Below are positions 57,501-59,677 of a stretch of DNA of 59,677 nt, one piece after another. Under the pieces are notes generated by a model. The model did not search any database and had not been told where the DNA came from. It saw nothing but the letters and a program-made list of their open reading frames with translations. Each line of letters begins with the position of its first letter. Position 1 is the first letter of the stretch. Position numbers and translations under genes: made by a program. The stretch is from Brachionus plicatilis. Taxonomy: Eukaryota; Rotifera; Eurotatoria; Ploima; Brachionidae. The stretch is taken from positions 2,512,960-2,572,636 of the forward strand of contig QEOQ01000303.1 in the NCBI GenBank assembly GCA_010279815.1. The letters run 5' to 3'.

Positions 57501-58214
57501 TGAATTCAAAAAAACTTTAAAAGTAAAATTTAATTTATTAAAAAGCTCAATTTATTGTGGTAATGCCTACTTTATAGTCGATTCTCGATGGCCCAAAGAG
57601 TACTGTAATTCATCTATAGAGCGCGTTAAACCAGACTTAATAATTACGGATGATTCATTGGTAAATTTGATTCCTTTTTTTCATCAAGTTAAGAATTTTA
57701 AGTCATCAACATAATACTAAAAATAATTTTTAATCATAGGAGAACATGTCTTTTGAAGAAATAAATTTTTATGAGAATATGAGTTACAGAATCTTCATGA
57801 CAAATTATTCAAAAGAAAAGCCACAAGATCTTTCTTATGTCATTACTACTTCAGGTATTTAAATAATTTTGTTTGATTAATTGAGAATATTTTTTGATTA
57901 AGGAACAACTGGCGAGCCAAAAGTAATCGAGGTTTGCAATTCAAGTATAATTCCAAACATATATGATTTTAGGTACATTTTTCAAATAATAAATAATAAA
58001 TTTTGATTTTGTTAATTTTTTAAGAGACATTTTAAACTTAAATTCGATTGACTTAATTTATCAAGCTTCTTCATTAACTTTTGATCCGAGTTTAATCGAA
58101 ATATTTTGCAGTTTTGTCTCAAAATGTAAACTTTTGATTTTGCCTCAAAATGTTAAACAAAGACCAGAAATTTTAAATAATTATTTGTTTAAACACCATT
58201 TAACAACTTTACAA
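54565..58214 (+). CDS. AASDH-like (ACSF4) adenylate-forming enzyme, N-terminal part, 3' partial
   Basis: Six exons join in phase: 54565-54702, 54761-54855, 57546-57660, 57740-57854, 57903-57972 and 58025-58214, about 244 residues; the gene continues beyond the window after a GTAATT donor. AASDH enzymes (Drosophila U26, human ACSF4) activate beta-alanine or a related substrate as an adenylate and load it onto a carrier domain. Seen: a region like ILxxxxGNAYFPVD (IYCGNAYFIVDSRWPKEYCN), LIITDD, the ANL phosphate-binding loop TTSGTTGEPK (about residues 152-161), SIIPNIYDFRDIL, then the strongly AASDH-like ASSLTFDPSLIEIF and LILPQNVKQRPEIL. The rest of the adenylation domain, carrier domain and PQQ-like repeats would lie right of the window. 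Introns 54856-57545 and the last one are filled with transposons. Confidence 0.88.
56690..57410 (-). pseudogene. Tc1-like relic (N-terminal transposase and one TIR)
   Basis: The right end is the inverted TIR CAGTGTCACAAAAAGTTAG closing at 57410 next to TA. About 600 bp inwards on the minus strand the transposase start survives: AQQRWQIIGLLKDQTKTERE, an in-frame stop, then FVGVSQKCV, the same helix-turn-helix as in the relics at 26801 and 35272. The catalytic half and left TIR are missing. A hAT-like MITE (57083-57383) interrupts the untranslated part. Confidence 0.7.
57083..57383. mobile_element. hAT-like MITE with perfect 8 bp target duplication
   Basis: The 301 bp element starts CAGAGTTGTTTAAAAGTCCC and ends ACTTTTAAACAACTCTG. 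GTTTGATT flanks both sides (57075-57082 and 57384-57391). Interior arms are made of AAGTC/GACTT and GTCCGGACTT-like motifs. It is inserted in the Tc1 relic just inside its TIR. Confidence 0.88.
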
Positions 58215-58364
58215 GTAATTAAAATATTATGCTAAAGTATTATTCAACTTATTAAATTAGAGAAAATCATTGTCAAGAAAATTGAACATTTATCCTTTAA
58301 TTATTTAAAAAAATTGTCGGGGTAATTGAACAGAGTTGGTCAAAAGTTAAAGTCAAAATATTTT

Positions 58365-58704
58365 GGCATTGTAAAATTTCATACAAAACTTCCGGTACAA
58401 AAAAAAAATTTTATAACCTTATTTTAAAATGTAAAAAACTTGTTTTCCAACTGAAACAAAGTGAAACAACTTTTATTTCACCTACTGCCGAAGTCTGCGA
58501 AATCTTTGCAAATTAATTGCAATTTTTTATATAATTTCGGGCGCAATTTTACAGAATTTGCACTTATTTTGGAGGCTTACGCAGGAGGAGAAACAAAAGT
58601 TGTTTCACTTTGTTTCATTTGGAAAACAAGTTTTTGACATTTTAAAATAAAGTTGTAAAATTTTTTTTTCGAACCGGAAATTTTGTATGAAGTTTCACAA
58701 TGCC
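58365..58704. mobile_element. MITE, GGCATTGTGAA family, perfect 9 bp target duplication
   Basis: 340 bp with ~110 bp arms: the left opens GGCATTGTAAAATTTCATAC and the right closes with the complement of GGCATTGTGAAACTTCATAC. Both contain AAACTTGTTTTCC and GAAACAAAGTGAAACAA. AAATATTTT flanks both sides (58356-58364 and 58705-58713). Closely related to 24412-24754. Confidence 0.88.
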
Positions 58705-58920
58705 AAATATTTTACATATAACAAAGTTAAACTTTAACTTGGACTTGAAATAGTAATTTATTATAAAATAATGGGTGTACCTAACCACCTCACACTCGAT
58801 TCATGATCAGCACACAATTTAAAAAACACACATTTTATTGTGTTTTGTTAAGTTAAAAAAATTACAAAATTTTATTTGTATATCGAAAGACTTTTCATTG
58901 AGGTATTGTTTTAAGACTGA

Positions 58921-59079
58921 CAGTGGAGTTACGATATCTGTATTTTACTATTTTTTACTATATTTTACGTAAAATACCGTAAATTTACGTAAAATTCCCA
59001 AAGTAAAATTTAGTAAATTTACGATATTTTACGTAAAATATAGTAAAAAATAGTAAAATACAGATACGTTACACCACTG
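58921..59079. mobile_element. 159 bp palindromic MITE, CAGTGGTG family
   Basis: CAGTGGAGTTACGATATCTG at 58921 pairs with the inverted CAGTGGTGTAACGTATCTG ending at 59079. Almost the whole element is arm (ACTATTTTTTACTATATTTT, then ACGTAAAAT motifs). It is a short relative of the 992 bp foldback at 12636-13627. Flanks AAGACTGA/TAAACGGA agree at five of eight positions only. Confidence 0.8.
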
Positions 59080-59677
59080 TAAACGGATAAGAGGTATTGG
59101 AGAAAGAATAAAGAAAAACTTGATTGAGTTAATTATGAGTGATCCAGATCTAACTCCAAATCGCATTTAGAAAAGATTAAAATTAAAATCTGTATTTGGA
59201 ATATTTTGATATTTTTTTAATTTGCCTGGTAATTAGAAGTGAATAGAAGCACATGAGAAATAACACAATTTCAGCTTTTAGAAATTCGTAATATTTTTTT
59301 TTCTTTAAGTAAATAAAAAAATTTTTTGACTTATTAAATTTAAAAAACAAAGAAGAAATCAATATTTTTTTAATTTTATTTAAAAATCTATATGATGAAG
59401 CGTAAATTAATTCAAAAATTTAAATTTAAAAAGTCAAAGTTTACTTCGGCTTTAACTTTTGCAGACTTTTAAAAAAATTTGACTTTAGACCAACTCTGGA
59501 TGTAAATTTCAGATCACATTTTTTTAGTTAGAATGTATTTTTTAATAATAAATAATTTGTTTGATCTTTAACTACTAAAAAATTAAAATTCATTTTTGTC
59601 CTATGTAAAAACTAAATATTAATCAATATTTTTAAATTTTTTAATATAAAATTTTATTTTGTAATACTTCAAGTAGT

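Larger units (their letters stand above)
54856..57545 (+). other. Large AASDH-like intron
   Basis: 2.7 kb between exons 2 and 3. The left half is plain A/T-rich DNA. 55980-56160 has higher complexity without open frames. The right half is a Tc1 relic with a nested hAT-like MITE (entered separately). Confidence 0.7.
58331..59498. mobile_element. hAT-like element (CAGAGTTGG ends) carrying two later insertions
   Basis: The ends CAGAGTTGGTCAAAAGTTAA at 58331 and AGACCAACTCTG at 59498 match the 23575 copy. The apparent length, 1168 bp, is inflated by a Mutator-like MITE (58365-58704) and a CAGTGG palindromic element (58921-59079). Flanks TAATTGAA and GATGTAAA do not match, so the duplication is lost or the two ends belong to different copies. 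It lies in the last visible AASDH-like intron. Confidence 0.6.

Overview
AT-rich nuclear DNA from an animal, most likely a small-genome invertebrate. Protein genes are split by short GT-AG introns (about 47-70 bp where no transposon has landed). There are nuclear tRNA genes with internal promoters, and animal-specific families: an anoctamin, a Distal-less homeobox gene, a DEG/ENaC channel, goliath-type PA-TM-RING ligases and an AASDH-type adenylating enzyme. The combination would fit a rotifer or a similar protostome, but the lineage is a guess. A run of N (43077-44001) marks an assembly gap. I joined exons by eye from splice sites and reading phase; no transcript evidence was available.

Layout: 1-7888 (+) is the C-terminal two thirds of an anoctamin (TMEM16) gene. 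One 4.2 kb intron is filled with nested transposons, including an antisense CR1/Jockey-like LINE. 8855-9617 (+) is a four-exon, 200-residue, four-helix membrane protein. 9.7-13.6 kb is a transposon cluster (Mutator-like and hAT-like TIR elements, a polypurine hairpin, a 1 kb foldback element). 13.6-19.6 kb is the Dlx/Distal-less locus, with a TATA promoter, a 5'UTR intron, two coding exons and a poly(A) site; its first coding exon is a GC island. 19.6-27.1 kb is gene-poor and carries more hAT-like, Mutator-like, foldback and Tc1 relics. 27.3-29.8 kb (-) holds an intronless DEG/ENaC channel gene and a truncated relative downstream. 31.1-36.6 kb holds a TA-flanked MITE, tRNA-Glu, LINE fragments, a Tc1 pseudogene split by a LINE fragment, and tRNA-Asn.

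36.8-40.3 kb and 50.0-54.2 kb (both -) are two paralogous PA-TM-RING ubiquitin ligase genes. Their internal exons have identical lengths, and both replace the same zinc-ligand cysteine with an acidic residue. Between them lie the gap and a decayed but nearly full-length LINE (44.0-47.9 kb). 54565-58214 (+) is the 5' part of an AASDH-like gene. It is divergent from the second ligase gene across a 322 bp intergenic region and runs off the window, with transposons in its introns.

The genes do not form one pathway; what unites the window is transposon traffic. At least five TIR families recur (GGCATTGTGAA ends with 9 bp target duplications; CAGAGTTG ends with 8 bp duplications; ACGTAAT ends with TA; CAGTGGTG foldbacks; Tc1 relics) and are repeatedly inserted into one another, so relative insertion order can be read directly.
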